From NCBI GenBank assembly GCA_035945995.1, contig DASYZR010000143.1, positions 1 to 64,000 of the forward strand: DNA of 64,000 nt, written 5' to 3'. Positions 6,926 through 14,755 of the stretch are shown here, in pieces. Position 1 is the first letter of the stretch. Every line of letters starts with the position of its first letter. The translations under genes and the position numbers were made by a program. The DNA comes from a bacterium. GTDB lineage: Bacteria; Sysuimicrobiota; Sysuimicrobiia; Sysuimicrobiales; Segetimicrobiaceae. The notes beneath the pieces were generated by a model. It searched no databases and was not told the DNA's origin. It saw nothing but the letters and a program-made list of their open reading frames with translations.

Positions 6926-8268
6926 GCCGTAGTCCCCCCGTAGCGCGCCGTCGCGACGATCGGAGAGCCGAGAATCGCGCCCTGGGCGACGAGCCGCTCC
7001 TGGAGGGCGCCGACGTCGACCCGCCGGGGCTCGAGACCCGCCTGCGCGGCCATGGCCGCCGCGGTCCCCGCCGCCTCGCCCATAACCATGCACGGCGGGA
7101 TCTCGCGGCTGATCTTCTGCGCCTCCGGCGTCGCCGAGTAGTGCCGCCCGGCGACGAGCAGCCCGTCGACCTGGACCGGCAGCAGGCTCCGGTACGGCAT
7201 GTAGTAGTCGCGGCCGCGGCCGATGACGTCGGGAAAGGTGCGCCGCTCCGCAATATCCTCCTTCGTCACCACGTACTCGCCCAACAGGAGCCGCGTCTGC
7301 CGCACGCCGGCCTGGGGCGCGGCGTCCAGGATGTAGGCGCGTTCAAACCCGGGAAAGTGCCCGCGCAGCCACGCGGCCGCCTTGACGAACCGGCGGCGCG
7401 CCTCCAGCTCCAGCCTGGTCAAGTCTTCCACCCGGAGCCCGTCGAGGCCGTGGAGGTGCGGTGTGTTGCACCAGATCACGCCGTCCCGCGGGGTGCGCAG
7501 CCACCACAAATCCCACGAGGCGCCGAAGATCTGCTTGACCTGCTGATTGAGCCGGCGCGCCTCGTCGGGGCGCTCGCGCTCGAACCGCATGGCCCGATCG
7601 ACGTCGACGTCCGCCAGGCGGTGGACGAGAGTCATCATGTACGCCCCTTTGATGTGGGGCGCGCCGGCGCCGGCAAACACGTCCCCATCGCCCGTCGCGT
7701 CGATGAAGACGCGGCCTTCGATCGCCTGCCGGCCCTCTTTCGTCTCCACGATCACCGCGCGCAGGCGGCCGTCGTCGACCACCGCGCGCGAGAACCAGGA
7801 ATGCAGCCGCAGCGTGACGCCGGCGTCGAGCGCCATCTCGTGGGAGATCTGCTTCCAGACCTCCGGATCAAACGACGCGCCATACGTCGTGGGGTGCGGA
7901 TGGAGGCGGGCGTAGAAATCCTCGAACCCCCACCGCGCCCACTTCCACCACAGCTCTTCGTCCTGCCGGAAGCACTCGTCGAGGGGCGGGACGACGCATC
8001 CTCCGGCCGCCGCCATGCGCTCGACGATCTCATGGCCGATGCCGCCGACGGTGCGCCCGCCGCGGTCGCACATGTCGTCGAGCAGCAGCACCATCCCGCC
8101 GGACGCGAGGCCCCCGAGGTAGCCGTACCGCTCGAGGATGAGCACGTGCGCGCCGTTCCGGGCCGCGGCCACCGCGGCGGCGATTCCCGCGGGGCCTCCG
8201 CCGACCACCACCACGTCGGCTTCCGCCGCCACCGGCACCTCGCGCGCGGGTTCGTGAACGGTCTTCAT
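6922..8268 (-). CDS. FAD-dependent oxidoreductase (448 aa)
   Basis: Residues ~18-45 form an FAD dinucleotide-binding motif, 'VVVVGGGPAGIAAAVAA', and ~190 carries 'VFIDATGDGDVFAGAGAP', the second ATG/D motif typical of the FAD_oxidored family (succinate-dehydrogenase-like flavoproteins). The C-terminal part 'GLLVAGRHYSATPEAQ' closes the FAD domain. The substrate is unknown; relatives act on geranylgeranyl, thiazole or small organic acid substrates. It lies mid-operon, 46 bp after the permease and overlapping the hydratase by 4 nt. It probably oxidises or dehydrogenates an intermediate of the same pathway. Confidence 0.85.
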   Translation of the reverse strand: MKTVHEPAREVPVAAEADVVVVGGGPAGIAAAVAAARNGAHVLILERYGYLGGLASGGMVLLLDDMCDRGGRTVGGIGHEIVERMAAAGGCVVPPLDECFRQDEELWWKWARWGFEDFYARLHPHPTTYGASFDPEVWKQISHEMALDAGVTLRLHSWFSRAVVDDGRLRAVIVETKEGRQAIEGRVFIDATGDGDVFAGAGAPHIKGAYMMTLVHRLADVDVDRAMRFERERPDEARRLNQQVKQIFGASWDLWWLRTPRDGVIWCNTPHLHGLDGLRVEDLTRLELEARRRFVKAAAWLRGHFPGFERAYILDAAPQAGVRQTRLLLGEYVVTKEDIAERRTFPDVIGRGRDYYMPYRSLLPVQVDGLLVAGRHYSATPEAQKISREIPPCMVMGEAAGTAAAMAAQAGLEPRRVDVGALQERLVAQGAILGSPIVATARYGGTTA

Positions 8269-8314
8269 GGCGGACCCCCTTCCGGTACGCGGACGATCCC
8301 GACGCCGCCCATCG

Positions 8315-9145
8315 CTATCGGGCGGCCCCGCCCGGCCGGCGCCACGGCACGGCGTAGATCTCCAACAGCGAAATCAGCCCGAACAAGGCGAGGGCGAGCG
8401 CCGAGGCGACCGCCATGGTGGCATAGAGGAGCGGCGTGCGGTAGTCGTAGGTCGCCGCGAGGATCAGGTAGCCGAGCCCTTTGTTCGAGCCGATCCACTC
8501 CGCCACGATCGCACCGAGCAGGCTGGCCGTGCTCGCGATGCGCAAGGCCGAAAAGAGATACGGCAGCGACGTCGGCCACCGCAGGTGGCGGAACACCTCC
8601 CACTTCGTGGCCGAGAGCACGTGCATCAGCTCCTGGGCCTGGGCGTCGACCGCGTTGAGCCCGTCCACCATGTTGACCAGGGTGGGGAAGAACGTGATCA
8701 GCGCGGCGATCGCGATCTTGGGCGCGTACCCGTTGCCGAGCAGCAGGACGAGGATCGGGCTGATGGCCACGATCGGCAGCGTGCGGACGGTGACGGCGAG
8801 GGGATAGACCGTGTGCCGGAACGTCCGGTTGTGGACGAACCCGATCGCGATCAGTACGGCAATGACGTTGCCCACCAGAAAGCCGCCGAGCGTTTCCACG
8901 ATCGTCGGCCAGGCGTTGACCGCGAGAAGGACGGGCTGGGCCTGGAGGGCAGCCGCGACCTCGAGCGGCGAGGCGGCGAGGTAGTGCGGAACCTTGAACA
9001 CCACCATGATCGCCTGCCACAGCGCCAGCACCGCCAGGATGCCCCCGACGGACAGGGCCCACCGCCGCACGGCGCTCTCACGGTCCGGGCCCTGCCCGGC
9101 CGCCGCGGCGGACGCGGGAGCGAGCGGGTGCGCCGCGGTCTTCAC
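8315..9145 (-). CDS. ABC transporter permease, SsuC/TauC type (276 aa)
   Basis: This is an inner-membrane permease with about six hydrophobic segments, from 'WALSVGGILAVLALWQAI' near residue 28 to the segment before 'EIYAVPWRRPGG'. The cytoplasmic loop 'SATKWEVFRHLRWPTSLPYLF' carries the EAA-type coupling motif. The GTG at 9145 overlaps the ATPase stop (GTGA). It belongs to the nitrate/sulfonate/taurine importer class and pairs with the ATPase at 9142 and the binding protein at 3856. Confidence 0.9.
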   Translation of the reverse strand: MKTAAHPLAPASAAAAGQGPDRESAVRRWALSVGGILAVLALWQAIMVVFKVPHYLAASPLEVAAALQAQPVLLAVNAWPTIVETLGGFLVGNVIAVLIAIGFVHNRTFRHTVYPLAVTVRTLPIVAISPILVLLLGNGYAPKIAIAALITFFPTLVNMVDGLNAVDAQAQELMHVLSATKWEVFRHLRWPTSLPYLFSALRIASTASLLGAIVAEWIGSNKGLGYLILAATYDYRTPLLYATMAVASALALALFGLISLLEIYAVPWRRPGGAAR

Positions 9146-9933
9146 GCCCCATCCTCCAGCGCGGCCCGCAGCTCGGCCGTATACCGCGTGAACTCCGGTG
9201 CGTCCTTCATCTTGGGCTCGCGCGGGTACGGCAGACCGATGTCCACGATACGCCGGATGCTCGCCGGCCGCGGCGACATCACCACGACGCGCATGGAGAG
9301 GTAGACGGCCTCCGCGATGCTGTGGGTCACGAAGACGACGGTCCGCCGGACCTCGGTCCAGATCCGCAACAGCTCTTCGTTCAGCCGGTCCCGCGTGATG
9401 GCGTCGAGCGCGCCGAAGGGCTCGTCCATCAGCAAGACCTTGGGATCGCTCACGAGCGCGCGGGCGATCGCGACGCGCTGCTGCATGCCGCCGGAAAGCT
9501 GGGCCGGGCGCGCCCGGTTGAATCCGTCCAGCCCCACGAGCCGCAGGAGTGCTGCGGGCGTCGCCGGGGCATGGTGCCGCGCGCCCCAGTTCCCGATGCG
9601 AAGGGGCAGGGCGACATTTTCCTCGGCGCTGAGCCAGGGCAGCAAGATCGGCTGCTGGAACACCATGCCCAGGGCCCGGGTCCGCCGGGCCTCGGCGGGG
9701 GAGACGCCCAGCACGGACGCACGGCCCCGGGTGGGCGGGAGGATGTCCGCGATGACGCGCAGCAACGTCGATTTGCCGCAGCCGGAAGGGCCGAGGAGCG
9801 ACACGAACTCCCCCTGCCGGACCGCGAGCCTGATCCCGCGGAGCACTTCGAGGGCGCCGTCGGGGACCGCAAAGGCCATGCCGACGTCGTCGAGCTCGAT
9901 CGCCGGCACCTCCACCATGACGGACATCTGCAT
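9142..9933 (-). CDS. ABC transporter ATPase, SsuB/TauB type (263 aa)
   Basis: All ABC ATPase motifs are present and in order: Walker A 'GPSGCGKST' (~residue 48), Q-loop 'MVFQQPILLPWLS', signature 'LSGGMQQR', Walker B 'VLLMDEPFGALD' and the H-loop in 'FVTHSIAEA'. The family energises import of sulfonates, nitrate and related anions. As the first gene of the operon 9933-3856 it sits divergent from the amidohydrolase at 10044, with a ~110 bp gap that should hold both promoters. Confidence 0.93.
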   Translation of the reverse strand: MQMSVMVEVPAIELDDVGMAFAVPDGALEVLRGIRLAVRQGEFVSLLGPSGCGKSTLLRVIADILPPTRGRASVLGVSPAEARRTRALGMVFQQPILLPWLSAEENVALPLRIGNWGARHHAPATPAALLRLVGLDGFNRARPAQLSGGMQQRVAIARALVSDPKVLLMDEPFGALDAITRDRLNEELLRIWTEVRRTVVFVTHSIAEAVYLSMRVVVMSPRPASIRRIVDIGLPYPREPKMKDAPEFTRYTAELRAALEDGA

Positions 9934-10043
9934 CGCGTTCTGCGATTCGCGAAGAGAGTCCTCCGCCCGGGACCCCGCCGCGAGGCCGCGGAGGATAGGC
10001 CGGCTTGACCGACGAGCGGACGCGCGATGGGGGGAGCGTGCGC

Positions 10044-11357
10044 ATGGGTGACCCGATCCGGCAGATCCTGAGGGGCGGCACCGTCGTGACCATGAACCCG
10101 CGGCGCGACGTGTTCGCTCCGGGCACCATCGTCCTCGACGGCGCGCGCATCGTGCACGTCGGCGCGGGAGGCGACTGGCCGGTCCGGGACGGCGATACGG
10201 TCGTGGAGTGCGGGGGACATCTCGTCATGCCGGGCCTGATCAACACGCACACGCACGCCGGGTTTGCGCTCTTCCGCGGGCTGGGGGAAGACCGCTCGCG
10301 CGCGGAGTGGTTCGCCTCGGCCTACGCGCCGCCCCACATGGACGGCGCGCGCCCGGACGATTACTACTGGGGCACGATGCTGGGCGGCCTCGAAATGCTG
10401 ACGAACGGGGTCACGTGCACCGCGGACCGCTTCTCCCACATGGCCGTCATCGCCGAGGCGTTCGACCGCCTCGGGATGCGCTCCGTGCTCTGTCACACGC
10501 TGCGCGACCTCACGGCGCCCCTGGAATGGGCGCAGGCGCTCGCCCTGATCGACCGGTGGGGCGTGGCGCCGGAGTCCCGGATCCACTGCGGCCTCGGGCC
10601 GCACGCGCCCGATACCTGTTCCGACGATCTGCTGCGCCGCGTGCGGCAGACGGCCGGGGAGACCGGCGCGCGTATCTTCATCCACTGCGCGCAGGCGGAG
10701 GCGGAACTCGCCGCGCTCCGCGCGCGCGGCCACGGCGGCGGGGTGCGGTGTCTCGCCGGCACGGGGCTGCTCGGGCCCGACCTCGTGGCGGCGCACTGCA
10801 TCTACATCGACGACGAAGAGATCCGGCTACTGGCGGACAGCGGGAGCTGGGTGAGCCACTGCCCCGTGAGCGCGGCCCGGATCGAAGGCCGCCTCGCCCC
10901 GATCCCGTCCCTCCTCCGCGCCGGCGCGCGGGTGGCCCTGGGGACCGACTGGGCCGTGACCAACAACGGCATGGACCTCTTTGACGAGATGAAGTGCGCG
11001 GGCGTGCTCAACAAAGTGGCGGCCGCGGACCCGTCGGTGCTGCCGTCGGCGGCGCTGCTGCCGATGGCGACGATCGACGCGGCCCGCGCCCTGGGCCTCG
11101 AGGCGCAGATCGGCAGCCTGGAACCGGGGAAGCGCGCGGACGTCATCGCGCTGGCGATGGACGCCCCGCACCTGCGGCCGTGGCACGACGTCGCGGCGAC
11201 GCTCGTCTACTCGGCGAAGGGGCTCGACGTGCGCCACGTCTGGGTGGACGGGCGGTGGCTGGTTCGGGACCGGCGGCCGCTCGACCTGGACGCCGAGGAC
11301 GTGTATGCCCAGGTAGAGCGCATCTGGAGCCGGTTGAGGGCGAACGGCCCCGACTGA
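10044..11357 (+). CDS. Amidohydrolase, cytosine deaminase/TrzN-like (437 aa)
   Basis: This is a metal-dependent amidohydrolase. 'MPGLINTHTHAG' gives the HxH metal pair near residue 70, 'FIHCAQAE' and 'AAHCIYIDDEEI' supply further His ligands, and 'GTDWAVTNNG' carries the conserved Asp. The fold and motif order match the S-adenosylhomocysteine/cytosine deaminase, AtzA and TrzN group, which hydrolyse C-N or C-Cl bonds on nitrogen heterocycles. I chose ATG 10044, which has a GGGGGAG ribosome site 8 nt upstream; a TTG at 10005 is in frame but poorly placed. Transcription is divergent from the ABC operon, so the substrate may be shared, but that is an inference. Confidence 0.87.
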   Translation: MGDPIRQILRGGTVVTMNPRRDVFAPGTIVLDGARIVHVGAGGDWPVRDGDTVVECGGHLVMPGLINTHTHAGFALFRGLGEDRSRAEWFASAYAPPHMDGARPDDYYWGTMLGGLEMLTNGVTCTADRFSHMAVIAEAFDRLGMRSVLCHTLRDLTAPLEWAQALALIDRWGVAPESRIHCGLGPHAPDTCSDDLLRRVRQTAGETGARIFIHCAQAEAELAALRARGHGGGVRCLAGTGLLGPDLVAAHCIYIDDEEIRLLADSGSWVSHCPVSAARIEGRLAPIPSLLRAGARVALGTDWAVTNNGMDLFDEMKCAGVLNKVAAADPSVLPSAALLPMATIDAARALGLEAQIGSLEPGKRADVIALAMDAPHLRPWHDVAATLVYSAKGLDVRHVWVDGRWLVRDRRPLDLDAEDVYAQVERIWSRLRANGPD

Positions 11358-11397
11358 CGCGGGGCGAACGGCCCCGTCTGACGCGGGGCGAACGGCC
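11339..11397 (+). repeat. Tandem 24-bp repeat across the amidohydrolase stop
   Basis: Units begin at 11339 and 11363 (GGCGAACGGCCCCG followed by A or T, then CTGACGCGG), with a partial third copy at 11387-11397. The first full unit encodes the last residues of the amidohydrolase and its stop; the rest fills the short gap before the ATG at 11407. The repeats are nearly identical, suggesting recent slippage. Confidence 0.8.
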
Positions 11398-11406
11398 GGT
11401 AGGTCC

Positions 11407-12534
11407 ATGCCAACCACCCACGCGGACGTACTGATCGTCGGGGGCGGTGTAATCGGCTCGTCGATCGCCTACCATCTCGCCCTCCGGCGGACCCGCGTGG
11501 TCGTGCTGGACCAGGCGCCCCCGGCCACGCCGCCGAGCGCGTCGTGGGCCAGCGCCGGCGGCGTCCGGCAGCAGCGGCGCGATCCCCGCGAGTGGACCTT
11601 GACCCGGGCGGCCGCCCGGCGCTGGCCCGGCCTGGCCGGCGAACTGGGCGCCGACATCGAGTTCCGGCACAGCGGACACCTGCACGTCGTCGAGACCGAC
11701 GACGACCGACGCGTGCTCGAGGAGCGCGTCGCGCGCGAGCGTGATGCCGGGCTCGGCGTCCGGATCGTGGACGCGACCGAAGCCCGGCGCCTCGCTCCCG
11801 GCATCGCGGACACCGTGATCGCGGGCGCGTTCAGCCCGGGCGACGGGCAGGCCGACCCGATCAAGACGACGCGCGCCTTCGCCGCGGCCGCGGCGGCCCG
11901 TGGTGCATCGTATCGCACCGCGGGGCCGGCCCGACTTCTCGGCGAGGGGCACCGGGTGCGCGGCGCCGCCGCGGGCGGCGACACGTTCACCGCAGACACC
12001 GTCGTCGTCGCGGCGGGCGCGTGGAGCGCCGGCCTCGTCCGGCCGGTCGGCGTGCGCCTGTCGATCGTGCCGCGCGGTCCGCAGATGATCCTGACCGACC
12101 CGGCGCCGGCGGCCCTTGCGCCCACGATCACGGGAAGCGGGCGGGCGCTCTCGCTCAAGCAGCTGCCGAGCGGCGCGTACTTTATCGGCGGGGGCTGGCC
12201 GTCGGACGTCGACGCCGCCAGCATGACGTGCGCGGTCCGCGACGACAGCGTCCGGGGCAGCTGGCGCGTTGCGACGGAGGTCTGGGTACCGCTGCGGGCC
12301 TGCCGGATCCGGCAGGCGTGGTGCGGGCTCGAAGGCGAGAGCGCCGACGGCGTGCCGCTGATCGGACCGGTGCCGGGCGTGGCCGGACTTTACGTCGCCG
12401 CGGGTTTCTCCGGGCACGGCTTCCAGCTAGCGCCCGCCGTTGGGGCGGCCGTCGCCGCGGCCCTGCACGGCGAGCCGGCCCCCGGTCTCGACCCGCTCTC
12501 CCCGGCCCGCGCGGGGGCGATCGGCGCCGGTTAG
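11407..12534 (+). CDS. DAO-family FAD oxidoreductase (375 aa)
   Basis: The start 'MPTTHADVLIVGGGVIGSSIAYHLA' region shows the GxGxxG FAD motif at residue ~12. The C-terminal 'GLYVAAGFSGHGFQLAPAVG' is the signature of glycine/sarcosine/D-amino acid oxidases (DAO fold). These enzymes oxidise secondary or D-amines with O2 or an electron acceptor. It follows the amidohydrolase on the same strand, only 49 bp away across the tandem repeats, so the two may form an operon that removes and then oxidises an amine. The covalent-FAD cysteine of monomeric sarcosine oxidase cannot be placed with confidence. Confidence 0.85.
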   Translation: MPTTHADVLIVGGGVIGSSIAYHLALRRTRVVVLDQAPPATPPSASWASAGGVRQQRRDPREWTLTRAAARRWPGLAGELGADIEFRHSGHLHVVETDDDRRVLEERVARERDAGLGVRIVDATEARRLAPGIADTVIAGAFSPGDGQADPIKTTRAFAAAAAARGASYRTAGPARLLGEGHRVRGAAAGGDTFTADTVVVAAGAWSAGLVRPVGVRLSIVPRGPQMILTDPAPAALAPTITGSGRALSLKQLPSGAYFIGGGWPSDVDAASMTCAVRDDSVRGSWRVATEVWVPLRACRIRQAWCGLEGESADGVPLIGPVPGVAGLYVAAGFSGHGFQLAPAVGAAVAAALHGEPAPGLDPLSPARAGAIGAG

Positions 12535-12552
12535 CGCCGCCCGTCTTTACAC

Positions 12553-13383
12553 TTAGGAGCCCGACGACTCCGGGGATGTCTCGCCGGCGATCGCCGGGAA
12601 TCGGCTGAGCGGGAAAATATCCACCGTCGCCGATCGTTGTTGGACCAGCAATCCCCCGTCGACGACCAACAAGTGGCCGGTGATGTAGCGCGCGTCGTCA
12701 GAGGCCAAGAACACCGCGGGACCGGCGAGCTCGTCCACTTCACCCACCCGTCCCAGCGGGATGTCTTCACCTCGCGCCCGTTTGACGTCATCGTTCATGT
12801 TCGAACTGTCAATCGATCCGGGTACGAGCGCGTTGACGCGAACGCCATACGGCGCGAGATCGAGCGCCATCGCACGCGTCAGGGCTTCGACGCCGCCCTT
12901 CGCCGCGTCGTACGCGGCGTTGCCGCGATGCGCTCGAGAGGCACCGCCACTGGACACGTTGATAATGACGCCCGATCGCTTGCGCGCCATCACCTGCGCG
13001 GCGCGAACGCTGCAGAGAAACACGCCCGTCAAATTGACGGCGACAATGCGCTCCCACCACCCGTCGTCGGCGTCCAGAAAGTGACGCATCGTATCGGTCA
13101 GACTCGCGTTGTTGACAAGCACGTCGATGGTGCCGAAGTGCCGAAGGGTCGTCTCCACCAATCGATCGACCTGGGTTGGGATGGAGACGTCGCCGGCAAC
13201 GGCCACCGCCGACCGGCCGCCGGCCACCAGAGTCTCGGCCACCTCTTCGGCGGCGGCGCTGACGTCGTTGACGACGACGTGTGCCTGCTCGGCGCCGAAG
13301 CGTGTCGCGATCGCCCGTCCGATGCCGCGCGCTGCGCCCGTCACGATCGCGACTTTGCCCGCCATCCGCGTCGCAGGCATCAT
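12553..13383 (-). CDS. SDR-family oxidoreductase (276 aa)
   Basis: This is a classical short-chain dehydrogenase. It has the cofactor motif 'VTGAARGIGRAIA' near residue 14, 'DVLVNNAS' and the catalytic pair 'AAYDAAKGGVEAL' (YxxxK) preceded by 'INVSSGGAS'. 'VVNDVSAA' after the second strand places an Asp where NAD-preferring SDRs usually have it. Two ATG codons stand in tandem at 13383 and 13380. The gene is 2 bp from the FAD oxidoreductase stop upstream, so they form an operon. The substrate is unknown. Confidence 0.88.
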   Translation of the reverse strand: MMPATRMAGKVAIVTGAARGIGRAIATRFGAEQAHVVVNDVSAAAEEVAETLVAGGRSAVAVAGDVSIPTQVDRLVETTLRHFGTIDVLVNNASLTDTMRHFLDADDGWWERIVAVNLTGVFLCSVRAAQVMARKRSGVIINVSSGGASRAHRGNAAYDAAKGGVEALTRAMALDLAPYGVRVNALVPGSIDSSNMNDDVKRARGEDIPLGRVGEVDELAGPAVFLASDDARYITGHLLVVDGGLLVQQRSATVDIFPLSRFPAIAGETSPESSGS

Positions 13384-13385
13384 CG

Positions 13386-14594
13386 CTAGCCGAGCATGAC
13401 CCCCCGGCCCGGCTCGTTGGGACGATCGCCGTATTCGTGTTCGCCGATAAGAAGCGCGCCCTCTTTGAACCGCGTCGCGCGAAACGGCCGCAGCGGCACG
13501 GTGCGCGGCTCGCCGCCGGTCATCCACTCCGCGAGCGCCGCGCCGAGCGCCGGCGCGGTCTTGAACCCCGACCCGTTGTCGCCGGTGCAGATCCAGAGTC
13601 CCTCGATCTCCGGGTGGCGGTCGATGATCTGCTTGCCGTCGGGCGTGATCGTGATCGCCCCGGCCCATCCGCCGCGCATCGGCGCGCCGGTGACAGCAGG
13701 CATGCGCCGCGCCAGGCGCTCCCGCGCCCGGATCACGTAGTCGCCGTCCACGCCTTCGTCGAGGGTGTCCGGGTTCGGCAGATCCTGGCGGGTCGAGATG
13801 CCGACGAGCGTGCTGAGAAACCCCGCGCCCTCCGGGCGCATCCACAGATCGTTCGCGCCGTCGATGCAGATCGGATGAAGCGCCGCGTGCTGAGGCGGCC
13901 GCCGGAAGAGCGTGACCTGCACGCGCACGGTGGTCAGCTCGTCCGCCGCGCCGACCGGCCGCAGCAGCGGCAGCGCCCAGGCCCCGCCGGCCACGACGAC
14001 CGCGGGCGCGGCGATGAAGCCGTCCGAGGTCTCGACGCCCTCGACCCGGCCTCGCTCGACGCGGAGCGCGTGCACTTCCGTCCCGACGCGCACGTCCGCG
14101 CCCAGGTCCGCGGCGCGCCCGGCGAAGCCGTGCGTCGTCGCCACGGGATCGGCCATCCCTGAATCGGGCTCATAGGCCGCGGCCACGATGTCGTCGGTCC
14201 GCCACGACGGGACGATCGCGTGGACGTCGTCCGGCCCGATCACCGTCGTGTTCACCCCGACCCGCCGGAGCATCGCGACGTTGGCCCGCAGTTTGGTCTC
14301 GTTGGCCGCGGAGACGAGTCGCAGCATCCCGGTGTTGACGAAACCCGACGAGCCGGCGCCGACCACATCGTACCAGTGCTGGAAATACGGCAGGCTCGCC
14401 GCGGCCAGGCGGGCCTCCGGCTCGTTCGCGTAGTGCATGCGCACGAGGGCGCCGGACTTGCCGGTCGCACCGGCGGCGAGAAAGCGCCGCTCGCAGAGCA
14501 CGATCCGGCCGGCGCGGCGGGACGCGAGGTGGAATGCGACGCTGGTCCCGACGACGCCGCCGCCGATCACCACGGCATCCGCGGTTGCCGCCAT
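13386..14594 (-). CDS. DAO-family FAD oxidoreductase, sarcosine-oxidase-like (402 aa)
   Basis: The N-terminal 'ADAVVIGGGVVGTSVAFHLA' is an FAD-binding GxGxxG. 'AGATGKSGALVRMHYANEP' is the substrate-side loop seen in sarcosine and dimethylglycine dehydrogenases, and 'LWICTGDNGSGFKTAPALG' is the C-terminal DAO motif. The ATG at 14594 is used because the FAD strand begins immediately after it; an in-frame ATG at 14636 would add 14 unconserved residues. It is divergent from the sugar ABC operon at 14756 and co-transcribed with the SDR. It probably oxidises an amino acid or N-methylamine. Confidence 0.85.
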   Translation of the reverse strand: MAATADAVVIGGGVVGTSVAFHLASRRAGRIVLCERRFLAAGATGKSGALVRMHYANEPEARLAAASLPYFQHWYDVVGAGSSGFVNTGMLRLVSAANETKLRANVAMLRRVGVNTTVIGPDDVHAIVPSWRTDDIVAAAYEPDSGMADPVATTHGFAGRAADLGADVRVGTEVHALRVERGRVEGVETSDGFIAAPAVVVAGGAWALPLLRPVGAADELTTVRVQVTLFRRPPQHAALHPICIDGANDLWMRPEGAGFLSTLVGISTRQDLPNPDTLDEGVDGDYVIRARERLARRMPAVTGAPMRGGWAGAITITPDGKQIIDRHPEIEGLWICTGDNGSGFKTAPALGAALAEWMTGGEPRTVPLRPFRATRFKEGALLIGEHEYGDRPNEPGRGVMLG

Positions 14595-14696
14595 AATGAT
14601 GCCTGATTCAGCCGCGCCGGTGCGGCTCTCCTGCATTCGATGCCGCCGCGTGCTCGCACCCCGGCGTGCGCATGTGGTACGCGCGGCGAAAGGGGG

Positions 14697-14729
14697 GGCG
14701 CACGGGGGAAGCGAAGCCCCCCGTGCGCC
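14697..14729 (+). promoter_or_regulatory. Perfect 12-bp hairpin in the leader of the ABC operon
   Basis: GGCGCACGGGGG (14697-14708) pairs perfectly with CCCCCGTGCGCC (14718-14729) across a 9-nt loop. It ends 26 nt before the ATG of the binding-protein gene. There is no U-run, so it may be a stability or protein-binding element rather than an intrinsic terminator. Confidence 0.45.
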
Positions 14730-14755
14730 ACGGTGCGCGCAGGGGGGGTGTTGAC

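Noticed and set aside
6126-7253. Upstream extension of the CoA-transferase frame to 7253
   Set aside because: The extra sequence is Arg/Gly low-complexity and overlaps the hydratase and FAD genes in another frame; the ATG at 6125 gives the normal family length.
11339-11397. CRISPR-like repeats
   Set aside because: Units are directly abutting with no spacers; it is a simple tandem duplication.
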